DNA from: JBBQWS01 sp038210415
Lineage (GTDB): Bacteria > Actinomycetota > Actinomycetes > Prado026
Direction: 5' to 3'
DNA length: 43,271 nucleotides
NCBI GenBank assembly: GCA_038210415.1
Contig: JBBQWS010000026.1
Location: forward strand, 1-43,271
The notes under the pieces were generated by a model. The model had not been told where the DNA came from. It ran no database searches and saw only the letters and a program-made list of their open reading frames with translations. Of the stretch, positions 43,256 through 43,271 are shown one piece after another. Within the stretch, counting starts at the first letter, position 1. The number at the start of each line of letters is the position of its first letter. The position numbers and the translations under genes were made by a program.

Positions 43256-43271
43256 GTGCGGCAGGCCAGGA

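Overview
The window is high-GC DNA with many GTG starts, purine-rich ribosome binding sites and dense GTGA/ATGA stop-start overlaps. Gene order and content point to an actinomycete of the class Actinomycetia. From memory, the backbone ctaD-ctaC ... adoK, a membrane protein, erpA, glycerate kinase, DUF3043, cobT-cobS, gcvT, pepA, the lipoyl E2 gene, a TIGR01777 protein, lipB, lipA, DUF4191, RDD and glnA follows the Mycobacterium tuberculosis Rv2193-Rv2220 region; parts also match the Streptomyces neighbourhood around glnA. The genus cannot be fixed from the sequence. I see no rRNA, tRNA, CRISPR array, transposase or phage gene.

Region 1 (1-12856) holds core metabolism: the cytochrome c oxidase genes ctaC-ctaD (ctaD runs off the left edge), an overlapping cysteine desulfurase/TusA sulfur-relay pair, aat, an adenosine kinase, a membrane-anchored protein of unknown function, the Fe-S carrier erpA, a glycerate kinase, nadA, pspA with its small partner, a DUF3043 membrane protein, an aldo/keto reductase and a small hypothetical gene.

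Region 2 (12857-22360) is the most distinctive part. A cobalamin riboswitch precedes eight tightly packed genes. In order they encode a secreted alpha/alpha-toroid protein with a sortase-like LAATG tail, a second secreted membrane-anchored protein, the ECF transporter T component, a fused double ATPase, the S component, a metallo-beta-lactamase domain fused to CobU, CobT and CobS. I read this as a B12/corrinoid capture, import and nucleotide-loop rebuilding operon. The surface protein recalls the alpha6-alpha6 fold of animal transcobalamin/intrinsic factor; that link is inference. A hairpin between cobS and gcvT probably ends it.

Region 3 (22366-41475) holds lipoate-linked and housekeeping metabolism: gcvT, leucyl aminopeptidase, lpdA, a two-lipoyl-domain E2 (sucB) whose second lipoyl lysine is replaced by threonine, a TIGR01777 epimerase-like protein, a membrane pseudokinase, an FAD oxidoreductase, an S51 peptidase, a DUF805 gene broken by an in-frame TGA, a Gfo/Idh oxidoreductase, an MMPL transporter, lipB and lipA flanking a secreted orphan, a PlsC-type acyltransferase, a DUF4191 protein and an RDD protein. 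LipA and LipB would make the cofactor used by the E2 and by the glycine cleavage system.

Region 4 (41476-43271) holds glnA behind a four-box GlnR operator and a striking 23-bp palindrome. A second long palindrome and a tandem repeat lie after nadA. The longest stretch without a gene is 12857-13219, which holds the riboswitch.
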